A stretch of 64,000 bases of DNA from Longimicrobiales bacterium (GTDB lineage: Bacteria > Gemmatimonadota > Gemmatimonadetes > Longimicrobiales > Gaopeijiaceae), in assembly GCA_951813395.1 (NCBI GenBank), contig OX638356.1:3360501-3424500 (forward strand). Reading direction: 5' to 3'. Under the pieces are notes generated by a model that was given only the letters and a program-made list of their open reading frames with translations, was not told where the DNA came from and ran no database searches. Both the position numbers and the translations under genes were made by a program. Shown piece after piece: positions 27,171 through 36,049 of the stretch; positions within the stretch are counted from its first letter, which is position 1; each line of letters begins with the position of its first letter.

Positions 27171-28006
27171 ACCGTGCAGGGGACGGTATCGTCGTCCTCG
27201 TCAAGGGCGTCGGCGAGGGCTTCAATTAGTGGAAGGTTGGCTTGACGAGTGGCCGCGCGCGACACGGCGTCGTCGTGGCGCGCCAAGATCTCGTCTCGGC
27301 GAGTGCGGAGTTGCACCAGCGTCTCACCACCCGACCAAGTGTACTGTCTCCCTCGCATTGCCCGGTCGCTGAAGTCAGCCTCGCCGTCGGCACCGGCTTC
27401 GAGCAACACCTTCTGCTCGATCGCGACAGCCCGCTCGAATAGCTCTGGATGACGGTCGGCAAGGCCGATCCACTCCGCCTTCCGCTGATAGAAGCAGAAG
27501 TAGCAGCCGGAGCGAGTGCGCCATTCGTAGTATTCGGGAAGGCCGATCCCCGCGTCCTCAAGGATCCGCAACACGCCCTTGCGGTCGATCTCATCCTCGA
27601 TGAAGGGGAAGCACGTTTCGATGTTCCGCTTGGTCGAGATGTAACCCTTTCGATTGCGTTCATCGGCGCGGATTGCCACATACGACCGCGCCGGGGCATC
27701 GCCGATCCACTCCTCAATCGGCTTGATCTTCATGTTCTTGGTGCACCATCGCATCTGTGGCGATGGCAGGGTTCCGCGAAATACCTCGAACCAATGCGCA
27801 AACCCACGGCTGGCGTTCAGACGGGCGATAGGCTTGCCGAGGATCACCTCAAGCCTCGTCAGGTACTCGTACGTTTCCGGCAGTTCCGCGCCCGTGTCGC
27901 AGAAGAAGTACTCCATCTCGTGTACCCTTGGGCGCATGTAGACTGCCAGCGCGCTCGAATCCTTACCCCCGGAGATACCACAGATGTGGCGGATGGAGTC
28001 AGGCAT
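27158..28006 (-). CDS. sspD: DndC/SspD-like PAPS-reductase-family sulfurtransferase
   Basis: 282 residues. The PP-loop SGGKDSSALAV (about 12-22) binds ATP, and FFCDTGAELPETYEY is the family's second motif. Cysteines in RWCTKNMKIKP (about 103) and GCYFCFYQRK (about 170) fit the iron-sulfur ligands of DndC/SspD. The reaction expected is adenylation of the DNA backbone phosphate and transfer of sulfur from the desulfurase. It overlaps the ATPase gene by eight bases. A plain PAPS reductase would be near sulfate genes, which are absent here. Confidence 0.82.
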   Translation of the reverse strand: MPDSIRHICGISGGKDSSALAVYMRPRVHEMEYFFCDTGAELPETYEYLTRLEVILGKPIARLNASRGFAHWFEVFRGTLPSPQMRWCTKNMKIKPIEEWIGDAPARSYVAIRADERNRKGYISTKRNIETCFPFIEDEIDRKGVLRILEDAGIGLPEYYEWRTRSGCYFCFYQRKAEWIGLADRHPELFERAVAIEQKVLLEAGADGEADFSDRAMRGRQYTWSGGETLVQLRTRRDEILARHDDAVSRAATRQANLPLIEALADALDEDDDTVPCTVCAL

Positions 28007-31000
28007 GCCGTGTCCTCCTTACCTTGTGATTCATGGGCCTCGGGTTCCCCTGATCCGCATGAGGGAGAAGTCGCTCTCCGAGGCATGCGAGCATTACCTT
28101 TTCTGCCTGCTCCTTCGAGCCAAGGTCACCTTCGAGCTTCGCAAGGGCATCCTCAAGAATCCTCTCCGCAAGAGGTCGGTCGATCTCGTCGAGGGCTACG
28201 AGGCGGTCGTGTTCCCGACCGTCCGGCCTAGTGACCGTAACCCGAAAGGCTTGGAACGGCCCAACGCCCCCGGCACGCCCCTCAACGTGCAAAGCCAAGA
28301 GGCGCTGGAACGCGGCAATCTGCACCCGAAGCTCGTGCTCAAACTTGACCAGGTCGTGGTCCGTCCACTCCTTTGGGGCCTTCTTGGACAGAATGGTTGC
28401 GATGGTGCTGATCCACTCGCCGTCGTTCTCGGCGGCATCGCCCTTGAGGGCCTGCACGAAGGTGCGTACGGTTCGGTCAAGAACTTCGCCTTCCAACGCA
28501 GCCGCCTGCCCACTGACAGCGAGTCGAGTCTTTTCCGCCGCGATGCCAAGCAGGAGCGCCAGAAGCTCGTCTTCGAGCTTGGTATACCGGCCTCTCAACT
28601 CATCCATCGCGGAGCCTAGACGCTGGGCGTACGATGCTTCCTCCAAGTAGCGGTGTGCGTCCGCGGGTACCGCAGGGAGTGCAAAGCACTGAGGAAGACG
28701 ATCAAACAACAGTTCGTCCGGCTCCACAGCGTCTCGGATAGCCGCCCTTACGGCGAGAGCATCGGGACTCATGGAACGCGTTCGGAGCGTGAAGTTATCG
28801 AGGCGTCGGAATCGTAGGACGAGGTGCCCCGCGATCTCCAGGACATTCGCAACCCGGTACTGCCGGAAAGCCGGACGGACACCTAATTGCCGTGCGAGCG
28901 CGTTGATCACGCTCCTCCTAGCCCCGGTGGTGTTCGCGAAGTGCTTGATGTCGAAATGGTAGGGGTTTCGCACCAACCGCTCAGACACCTCGATGGCCAA
29001 CAGTGGCCGGAAGGTCCCGTGCTCGTAAATCGCGATCTCGTCGCGAGCGGCAAGCAGCGCGGCGGTGACGAATACTGGAATCACCCCTTCCTTCATGCCG
29101 ATGGGACTCGACAAGAGCGCACCGTATAGGTCCCGCAGGTTCACCCGGCACGCCTTCGCCCGCGCGAACTGGTCTTCAACCACCTCCCAAGCGGGCGCGA
29201 GGGAATCCGTCGCGAACGGTTCGCCAAGCCGGAAACCGCCTCCGCTGGTCGCCGGCCGGTGGATTCCCGTTCGCTGTAGGAAGGCGCGGTACATCGCCAC
29301 TTCGGGACCATTCCCGTCAAGGCCCAGATCCGGGTCACGCTCGCGGTCGATCATCGCACCAATGAGGAGGCGTCGCGCCTTAGCACCCTGCGAAGTGAGT
29401 CGCGTGCGGTTCAACACTTCGTTGCCGATGACGGGCGTGCGCTCGTACGCGATGTCGGCCGCATTGGAAAGCGCATGACTCCCTGGGCCGGATGGAAGCT
29501 CCCTTCCGCCTGAAGGCTCCAAGAGGATCCAACGGCACGCTTCCGCCGAGAAGGTGTCGTGTACGGCTGTATCGAGGTTGGCCTTTGCCTGGGCCATCCG
29601 TTCCGCCAATTCACGTCGAACCACCCAGTCGTCTTCGACCAGAGGGTCTTTGAGGCTCGTGCGCACGGCCAAGGCTTCGCGCGCGGCCTCGTCGAGCCTC
29701 GTCACGTCCCGTGGGATAGCGGCGACAATCGGCTTGGCCATGGTCGATCGTTCGGCCAGGCTTGGAATCACATCAATCGAATCGACGATCAGCAGCGCCT
29801 CGCCGTCGTAGCCGGTGAACGGATCCACGGGTTCGACAGGTTGCGAAGCGTCGGCATACCGTCGCTTGAAGACTCGGAGCACGTCGTGCTCGGCACTGTG
29901 TCGCGCCGCAACTACCGGATCCAACGGCTCCATCTCCGATAACACCTCGACAAGGGGCCGCTGCCGAATTCGAGTGCGACCACGTTCCAGCAGGATACCG
30001 ATATCGACATCGGAACCCTGCCAGATTCGGTATTCGTCTGCCAAGTCACGGTACGTAACGATCCCTGCCGCTTCGAGGTCCGCCAACAGTGCATCAGCGC
30101 GGGGTTCGGTTAGCGTCAGGACGGCGCGGGAGGCACGAACGACGCCCGTGGTGGCAATAAGGTTCAGTACGGCAATCCGCTTTGCCATGCGAATCAGGGG
30201 TTCTGACAGGCCAGTAGCGTCTCGCAGCCGGATCGCGATCTCGGACCACCGGCTAGACTGCTGGCCAGCCAATCCGCCTAGCACGCTGCTCGCGACGAAG
30301 TAGTCATAGATGTACTCCAGACCGAGCGATGGCAGTAGGCCGCGTTGGGGAACGCAGGTCGCCTCCAGGAAGCCCTTGGCGCTCGCCGGGTCCTGACTCG
30401 TCAGGAAAGAAAACAGGGTCCGCTCGTTCTGCCCGTACCGGGTGCACATTTCGGGCAAGACCATTGCAGTCAACGGGTGCAGCGGATAGCACGATGCCAC
30501 AATACCCGGATCCGCGACTTCACTGATGCCGACTGCACGCATCTCATCCGCGTGAAGTGCAGCCCAGCGAGCGATGCGCCGTTTGATCGCAGCGTCTTTC
30601 CCGCCGAAGACACACCCGATCAGGGCACGAAGCTGCTCCGCGGACTCAACGAACGACATGTCGCCGAAGCGGCCTTGGACCTTACCCCACTCTCGTCTTG
30701 CCGGTCCGGGGCTCGCCACAAAGTATTCCTCGAACGACAGGTGCTGCAGTGTGAGCAGGAAAATCGGCAACCCCGACCCTTGACCCGCCTCGGCTAGCTG
30801 CTGCAACAAGTAAGGATCCTCGTGACCGTCACTTGCGGCCTCAAGGGTTTTTCCGAACTCATCGATGATGAGCAGGAGAGGGGCCTCTGCCACTAGTGCC
30901 CGCGCAATCTGAACGATCGAGGCCGGAGTAGGTCCGGCTCGCGACGGATCGTCGGCTTCCGCAGCCTGCAACGCGCCACGGAGTGCATGACCCGCAGGGG

Positions 31001-31457
31001 ATTCGGTGCCTTTGGAAACGCCCGAGTAGGCGGCCCGCAGGGCACGGAGGACCGTGAGGCGGAGCGGTTCGCGGGTCGCCGTCACCAGACCGCGGCAAAA
31101 GCCTGTGTTCCACGTCCCGTGGCGCTCGTGGACCGCTCGCAGCGCGCCCTCCGTTTCGGGAGAGGCTTCCCCGATCAACCGGAATGCTGTTTCCCGCGTC
31201 GGTGTCGGCGGGCCGAATGCCGCATCGATCAGCAATGCGAGGGAGGACTTCCCGGTGCCGTAAGGACCGGTCAACGACCATGCACCACCGGCTTGACCCT
31301 TTCCTGCTGTCGTGGCGATGCGTGCCAAGATGTCGAGGACACGCGCCGTAACCACGTAGCCATCGAGCGGCTCGGGGCGCGCCAGATCCCGCTCGACATT
31401 GGCCGATCGGGCAAAGCGGCTCTGTACAGAGATCCGGTCCGCCAGAACAGCGCTCAT
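27999..31457 (-). CDS. sspC: Large P-loop ATPase, SspC-like
   Basis: 1152 residues from the ATG that overlaps the DUF4007 stop (ATGA). Walker A is TGPYGTGKSSLALLID (about 62-77) and Walker B is LLLIIDEFGKTLE (about 205); the rest is helical, with a coiled-coil-like C-terminal third (about 950-1150). Large size, position between DUF4007 and the PP-loop enzyme, and tight overlaps match SspC of single-strand phosphorothioation operons. It likely drives access to DNA or assembly of the modification complex. Also resembles other giant defense ATPases, so identity rests on context. Confidence 0.75.
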   Translation of the reverse strand: MSAVLADRISVQSRFARSANVERDLARPEPLDGYVVTARVLDILARIATTAGKGQAGGAWSLTGPYGTGKSSLALLIDAAFGPPTPTRETAFRLIGEASPETEGALRAVHERHGTWNTGFCRGLVTATREPLRLTVLRALRAAYSGVSKGTESPAGHALRGALQAAEADDPSRAGPTPASIVQIARALVAEAPLLLIIDEFGKTLEAASDGHEDPYLLQQLAEAGQGSGLPIFLLTLQHLSFEEYFVASPGPARREWGKVQGRFGDMSFVESAEQLRALIGCVFGGKDAAIKRRIARWAALHADEMRAVGISEVADPGIVASCYPLHPLTAMVLPEMCTRYGQNERTLFSFLTSQDPASAKGFLEATCVPQRGLLPSLGLEYIYDYFVASSVLGGLAGQQSSRWSEIAIRLRDATGLSEPLIRMAKRIAVLNLIATTGVVRASRAVLTLTEPRADALLADLEAAGIVTYRDLADEYRIWQGSDVDIGILLERGRTRIRQRPLVEVLSEMEPLDPVVAARHSAEHDVLRVFKRRYADASQPVEPVDPFTGYDGEALLIVDSIDVIPSLAERSTMAKPIVAAIPRDVTRLDEAAREALAVRTSLKDPLVEDDWVVRRELAERMAQAKANLDTAVHDTFSAEACRWILLEPSGGRELPSGPGSHALSNAADIAYERTPVIGNEVLNRTRLTSQGAKARRLLIGAMIDRERDPDLGLDGNGPEVAMYRAFLQRTGIHRPATSGGGFRLGEPFATDSLAPAWEVVEDQFARAKACRVNLRDLYGALLSSPIGMKEGVIPVFVTAALLAARDEIAIYEHGTFRPLLAIEVSERLVRNPYHFDIKHFANTTGARRSVINALARQLGVRPAFRQYRVANVLEIAGHLVLRFRRLDNFTLRTRSMSPDALAVRAAIRDAVEPDELLFDRLPQCFALPAVPADAHRYLEEASYAQRLGSAMDELRGRYTKLEDELLALLLGIAAEKTRLAVSGQAAALEGEVLDRTVRTFVQALKGDAAENDGEWISTIATILSKKAPKEWTDHDLVKFEHELRVQIAAFQRLLALHVEGRAGGVGPFQAFRVTVTRPDGREHDRLVALDEIDRPLAERILEDALAKLEGDLGSKEQAEKVMLACLGERLLPHADQGNPRPMNHKVRRTRHA

Positions 31458-32416
31458 CCTGGCACCCCTGCGGCTGTGCGCGACCCGTGGTAGGACCGAC
31501 CATAGTAGTCGTCCAGTACCGCCAACGCCCTGTTCCTCGGGCTGCCGCACCAAGTGAGCTGTGACACCCCTGCAACGTTTGCCAGCTCGATTCTGGGCGA
31601 TTCTGTGACAACCGAACCTATCGCCTCACGGAGGTCGCCTTCCGTTAGCCTGAAAGCCTTTCCGGGTCCACCCGATTCCTGCGCGAGGTGGCTGAGCGTG
31701 ACAGTGCGGGTTTCTGGAGCCGTGCGATTGACATAGTCCATCGCGGCAAAGGTGACCACGGCTGCGGGGAGCGAGGGCTTAGCGCCCGTGGCGAACCTGT
31801 ACCGCTCCGTGGCCTCCGAGCGTCCCAAGAGACGGAGTTCACGAAGGGGGCAGTCGAGGATGTCATCAATCCCCGTGCGGGCGGAGCGGACGGCTGGCGT
31901 GTAGGTGCGCAGGAGAGCCCGCACGTCCTTTCGAATCGACGATCTGTGGGGCGTCCTCCACTCGGCGACTTGAAGTTGGGTGCAGATGACCTGCTCCAAT
32001 TCATCGTCGTCGAACTCGACGGCATGGAACTCGTTGAAGGCAAGCCACCAAACGGGCAGGTGGCACGGTGAGGCCAGCAGCAACCAGTGAAGCAACCACA
32101 GGGTCGCCGGTTCTTCCATGTAGGGATCCCAGCCGTGTTCGCCGAACAGTCTGTTGCCCAGGCCCGTCCGAATCATACTGGCCGAACGGCGCGGCCGCGC
32201 GGCGGGACCCTCCTTGATGAGCTTCGCCGCCTTCCCCCAGAAACGGATCGCCCGTACCATGTTCTTGCCGACCCCCAATCGGATCGGCGCGTCCTCACTC
32301 GTGAAAATCCTCGAGTCGCGCCCAACCGACGAGTACGCCTTGCGGAACCACCCGTAGCGCGGATGGAACGTCTCATGCCGGGCAAAGATCGGTTCGGCCG
32401 CTTCGACCAAGCGCAT
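31454..32416 (-). CDS. sspB: DUF4007 protein, SspB-like DNA nickase
   Basis: 320 residues. The family signature is clear: ARHETFHPRYGWFRKAY (about 12-28), TSEDAPIRLGVGKNMVRAIR (about 39-58) and GLGNRLFGEHGWDPYMEEP (about 85). DUF4007 proteins are found beside DndC-like enzymes; in the Ssp system the corresponding protein is reported to nick DNA before sulfur insertion. The start ATG follows the desulfurase stop directly with no spacer, and the end overlaps the ATPase start. Confidence 0.8.
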   Translation of the reverse strand: MRLVEAAEPIFARHETFHPRYGWFRKAYSSVGRDSRIFTSEDAPIRLGVGKNMVRAIRFWGKAAKLIKEGPAARPRRSASMIRTGLGNRLFGEHGWDPYMEEPATLWLLHWLLLASPCHLPVWWLAFNEFHAVEFDDDELEQVICTQLQVAEWRTPHRSSIRKDVRALLRTYTPAVRSARTGIDDILDCPLRELRLLGRSEATERYRFATGAKPSLPAAVVTFAAMDYVNRTAPETRTVTLSHLAQESGGPGKAFRLTEGDLREAIGSVVTESPRIELANVAGVSQLTWCGSPRNRALAVLDDYYGRSYHGSRTAAGVPG

Positions 32417-33664
32417 TCAGACGGCCTCGGCGGTCATTTTGCGGACATACCTAACGGCTTGAACCGCGCGGGACACCGCAAAATCAATGTCGGTGTCCAC
32501 GGTGGACCGTCCAAGACTAAAGCGGACGCACTCGAAAGCGGCGGACCGCGAGAGACCCATCGCAAGCAGTACGTGGGACGGCTCGATTGAGCCGGCGCTG
32601 CAAGCGCTTCCGGTGGAGGCCGCGACGGGCTCCAGATTGACGATAACCGCTTCGGCATCGGCGTTCCTGAACCGCAGACAGGCAGTGTTGGGAAGCCGTC
32701 GCTCGACATCTCCGATTTGGACCACACCGGGTACCGCAGCTATCAGACGGGCGGTCAGAAAGTCACGGAGCCTCGCTAAGCGGATCGACTCCTCCGCGCG
32801 CACTTCGACCGCAAGGGCGGCAGCCTCTCCAAAGCCCACGATACCAGGCACATTCAGCGAACCCGACCGCAGGCCGCGCTCGTGCCCGCCTCCGTGGATC
32901 ACTGGCGCAAGTCGGGCCAAGGACCGTCGGGTGCCGATCAGAGCCCCGACGCCCATTGGTCCACCTAGCTTGTGTGCGCTGACCGACACCAAGTCGACCC
33001 CGACATCGTCCATGCTCAACGGCATGCGGCCTGCGAACTGCGTGGCGTCACAGTGGAAGAGCGAGCCGGCGCCGTGAGCGAGTTCCGCGACTTCCGCGAT
33101 AGGGTTGACCACGCCTGTCTCGCCGTTCGCAGCCATGACAGACACGAGGAGGACGTCGGGGCCGAGCAGCCGCTCGACCGCACCCAGGTCAACAACCCCA
33201 CCGCGTGTCACCGGGATGACATCCACTCGTACGACTCCCCGAGCGCGGAGCCAGTCGGCTGTCCGGAAAACCGACGCGTGCTCTACGGCGGAGACGAGAA
33301 TCCTGAATTGGTCCTGGCCTGCCGCCTGCACTGCTCCGCAGATTGCCAAGTTGTTGGCCTCGGTCGCGCTCGCCGTGAACACGACGTTGGATGGGCGACT
33401 TCCGACCAGTGCCGCGACCTGCTCGCGGGAGCGATCGACCAAGGCTGCCTGTCGGCGACCGAATCCGTGCGCCGACGTGGCGTTGCCAACATTCGTCAGC
33501 ACCGAAACCATCGCCTCGGCGGCGCGGGGGTCGAGCGGTGCGGAGGCGTTGTAATCAAGGTAAACCGCCCAAGTCGTCTCGGCGGTGGTCGAATGCACGC
33601 GCTCCTTCGGGGCAGCGCTGGCCAAACGGGTCGCGACTGCCCAATCGTCCGCTCGGATGGTCAT
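32417..33664 (-). CDS. sspA: Cysteine desulfurase, SspA/IscS-like
   Basis: 415 residues from the ATG at 33662-33664 (a GTG nine codons upstream is possible). The PLP lysine is in SVSAHKLGGPMG (about 221) and the catalytic Cys in ASTGSACSAGSIEPS (about 354). Other hallmarks are YLDYNASAPLDPRA, TSAHGFGR and SAVEHASV. It removes sulfur from cysteine as a persulfide for the PP-loop enzyme. In several described Ssp loci sspA is separate or divergent; here it leads one operon of seven genes. The first ~35 residues are an extra extension. Confidence 0.85.
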   Translation of the reverse strand: MTIRADDWAVATRLASAAPKERVHSTTAETTWAVYLDYNASAPLDPRAAEAMVSVLTNVGNATSAHGFGRRQAALVDRSREQVAALVGSRPSNVVFTASATEANNLAICGAVQAAGQDQFRILVSAVEHASVFRTADWLRARGVVRVDVIPVTRGGVVDLGAVERLLGPDVLLVSVMAANGETGVVNPIAEVAELAHGAGSLFHCDATQFAGRMPLSMDDVGVDLVSVSAHKLGGPMGVGALIGTRRSLARLAPVIHGGGHERGLRSGSLNVPGIVGFGEAAALAVEVRAEESIRLARLRDFLTARLIAAVPGVVQIGDVERRLPNTACLRFRNADAEAVIVNLEPVAASTGSACSAGSIEPSHVLLAMGLSRSAAFECVRFSLGRSTVDTDIDFAVSRAVQAVRYVRKMTAEAV

Positions 33665-33707
33665 GGCACTCAAGATAACGATCCCCGCCACCGATGGCAG
33701 CGCGAGT

Positions 33708-33723
33708 CTTGTCCAACGACAAG
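33708..33723. promoter_or_regulatory. Inverted repeat upstream of sspA
   Basis: CTTGTC and GACAAG form a perfect 6-bp inverted repeat with a CAAC spacer, 44 bases upstream of the sspA start. It could be an operator for the defense operon. No promoter hexamers are clear around it, and the length is near what chance can give. Confidence 0.3.
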
Positions 33724-33803
33724 TGAGTATCCATGTCGTAAGCCCAGTGGGCGAGTCGCGGCTCCAGAGGGAGCGGGTTCAGAGCAGAGATGCCGCGTAG
33801 CCA

Positions 33804-34067
33804 TCAGGCGGTGGCGGGCGGCTCCGGCGTCCACAGGCGATCCTGCTGCACGAGGGCGTTGGCGAGGACGACGAGCTCTCTCATGACGGCCGTGATGGCG
33901 ACCTTGGGTGGCTTCCCGGCTTCGACGAGTGCCGAGTACTTCCGTCCGAGGGCGGGATTGGCGCGGATGGCGGCCAGTGCAGGCATGTAGGCCTTGTCCC
34001 TTCCACCCCGGATGAAGCTGCGCCCCCTCCAGGTACCGGACTCCCGGGTCACCGGAGCCAGCCCGGC
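33804..34067 (-). pseudogene. IS110-family transposase, C-terminal remnant
   Basis: The minus frame ends at 33804 and reads GLAPVTRESGTWRGRSFIRG, AYMPALAAIRANPALGRKY and GKPPKVAITAVMRELVVLAN, the typical IS110 C-terminal (transposase_20) region. A few residues are missing after GGRDK. The N-terminal DEDD part is absent; the remnant is cut at about 34067 by the opposite-strand integrase-core fragment. Confidence 0.8.
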
Positions 34068-34751
34068 TTCCTGCGCGTCGACACCGTGCACCTCGGCGAC
34101 CGGGGCGGCAACAAGGGCGTCTACCTCGTCAACATCGTCGACGAAGTCACGCAGTTCCAACACCTTGGCGCCGTGCCGCGCATCACCCAGCACTTCATGG
34201 TCCTCGTGCTGAAGGACCTCATCTCCGCCTTCCCCTTCACCGTCCAGGCCTTCCACGCCGACAACGGAAGCGAGTACATCAACCACCAGATCGCCGAGCT
34301 CCTCAACGAACTCCACATCCCCACCTTCACCAAATCCCGGCCACGCCACTCGAACGACAACGCGCTCGTCGAGTCCAAGAACGGCTCCATCGTCCGCAGG
34401 TGGCTCGGCCACATCCACGTCCCCCACTCCCTCGTCCCCCGGGTCAACGCCTTCCTCCACGACCACCTCTGCCCCCTCCTCAACTTCCACCGGCCCTGCC
34501 TCTTCCCGACCGAGGTCCCCGGCCCCAACGGCCGCGTGAAGAGACGCTACCGGCAGGAAGACGTCGCCACACCCTACGAGCGGTTCAAGTCCATGCCCGG
34601 CGCCGAAAACTTCCTCCGGCCCGGCGTCTCCCTCGACGCGCTCGACCAGCTGGCCGCCGCAGCCACCCACCTCGATGCCGCCAAGGCCGTCCAACGCGCC
34701 CGCGACGAACTCCTCCGCGCCGTCGGCCAGGCCAGAGACTCCGCCGCGTGA
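34047..34751 (+). pseudogene. Integrase-core (DDE) transposase, 5'-truncated
   Basis: The frame opens at the IS110 junction and runs to TGA at 34749-34751. It has the DDE residues GFLRVDTVHLGDRGG (first Asp), QAFHADNGSEYIN (second Asp) and HSNDNALVESKNGS (Glu), with a C-terminal YRQEDVATPYERFKSM tail, as in IS3/IS481-type enzymes. The N-terminal HTH part is missing, and the first Asp lies upstream of the first usable start (GTG at 34086), so it is probably dead. Confidence 0.78.
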
Positions 34752-34993
34752 TCTCGCCTCGCGCCCGCCCTCAGACTCGCCGGTGACCCTCCTGCAACTC
34801 GGGCGTCCCCCAACTCGCCCGTTGCGTCTCTCCCCGGTTCGGGGGGATAATCACACACCACCAACCGACCACCTGCCTCGGGCCCGGGCTCATCACTCGC
34901 CTTTCACACCCTCCGCGTTCAGGCTCATCTCCGCGTTGGAAAAGACTCCGTTCCTGTCCGTCAACGCATCATGGACGGCGTCGGTGGTGTGGG

Positions 34994-35542
34994 TTACGAC
35001 TCATGTTCCTCGACAACTCGGGAACGGACCTCGTCGATCTCAGAAACCCACGACCATTCCTCAAGCAACTGGTGGTATACCTCCTTCGCTTCTGGACAGG
35101 CACCGGCAAGCAACTCTTCCCGGGTTCTAGGATTGGACGCCGTGGCTTCTCGAACGAAACGTCCCTTTGGATCGTTGGTGACCGGTAGGCTAATCACCCA
35201 GTTCCAGAATGGTTCACGGTCCGGGTGGACGGGCGGCCTGCTGGCCACCCACCGGGAAACCTCTTCAACGGGCAGTTCCCAAGATCGACCGCTGTGATAC
35301 GGTGCGCCAAGATGGCTCGTGAAGGCCAGCATGAATTCCTTCGCATCCCTACTCGATAGAGCCTCGTCACCAGTGTGGTCGAGCAGAATCGCATTTGCAA
35401 GCAAGCGTGGCCCCGTCCCCTCGTAGCCCCATGTGAATCCATAGGGCTCGGAAAGGCCGAGGATCTCAATCCCAAGCTCGGATCCCTGCGGGTCCGTCAC
35501 GGTGTAGGGATACTGACCGCGATAGGATGGTTGTTTCTTCAT
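34994..35542 (-). CDS. DUF6166-like hypothetical protein
   Basis: 182 residues, good ribosome site (AGGAAAAGGAA just before the ATG). Residues 25-75 contain GFTWGYEGTGPRLLANAILL and KEFMLAFTSHLG, which look like DUF6166: a small domain common on plasmids and integrative elements and of unknown function. The rest has no recognisable motif. It lies alone at the right side of the island. The 242 bases between it and the integrase-core remnant show nothing else. Confidence 0.6.
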   Translation of the reverse strand: MKKQPSYRGQYPYTVTDPQGSELGIEILGLSEPYGFTWGYEGTGPRLLANAILLDHTGDEALSSRDAKEFMLAFTSHLGAPYHSGRSWELPVEEVSRWVASRPPVHPDREPFWNWVISLPVTNDPKGRFVREATASNPRTREELLAGACPEAKEVYHQLLEEWSWVSEIDEVRSRVVEEHES

Positions 35543-36049
35543 GAGTTCCTTTTCCTGAGTGGTCCGTGAACGTTAAGTGAGAGCCCGGGAGCGACGCGCT
35601 TGTCGGTTTCCGTCCAGATTGCGGGCTCCCGCCGTTGATCTCTCCTCTTCTCTTCTGTCGTGGATCGCGGATAAGCAGCAGTGCTCTGAGCTCTTGACTG
35701 CAAGCGTGAATCTGTAGCAACTCATGCCCCATGAGTCAACTGCGCGCCCCGCCCGAAGGAGCAGCGCACCTACGGCGACCACCCCGTCCTATCAAACATG
35801 ATCAGCCTTGTGGGGGCCTGCCTCGGGGGTGCCTTCGTTACGGCGGAACGGGCAATATGTAAGGTGCGTTTCGGGAGCCAAAGGCGGAGGCCGATGAACG
35901 GCGCCGGAAGCGGGAATCAATTCCCGCAATCTGACGCGGTTTCCCCGCTATTTCAGTGCGACGGGAGCGGATACCGTTGAAGGGCAAGGAACGCAGATCG
36001 TGCGGTCCCGGTTGAACTCACGTGATTCCCTGCCGTGATTCGCGTCTCG
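35543..36049. other. Non-coding right edge of the island
   Basis: About 500 bases with no frame that looks like a protein. The one clear structure is the perfect palindrome GCGGGAAT-CA-ATTCCCGC at 35910-35927. The border with amidohydrolase sequence lies near 36050. I see no integrase attachment repeat. Confidence 0.5.

Larger units (their letters stand above)
21361..36049. mobile_element. Genomic island with a phosphorothioation-type defense operon
   Basis: This block separates two parts of an amidohydrolase gene. It is visibly less GC-rich than its flanks, its main genes are all on the minus strand, and it contains one complete IS630, an IS110 scrap and an integrase-core scrap. There is no recombinase gene of an integrative element and no tRNA at the edges. 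I found no clear direct repeats at the borders, so the limits are good to a few tens of bases only. Cargo: sspABCD-like modification genes, helicase, GHKL ATPase, PLD nuclease and a DUF6166-like gene. Confidence 0.7.

Noticed and set aside
21422-33691. DISARM, BREX or classical Dnd system
   Set aside because: A PLD protein and helicase recall DISARM, but no DUF1998 or methyltransferase gene is present. No PglZ or BrxC-like gene for BREX. DndB and DndE are missing, while DUF4007 points to Ssp.
33804-34694. A 296-codon minus-strand frame read as one protein
   Set aside because: Only its last 87 codons make sense (IS110 C-terminus). The rest is antisense to the integrase-core transposase and low in complexity.
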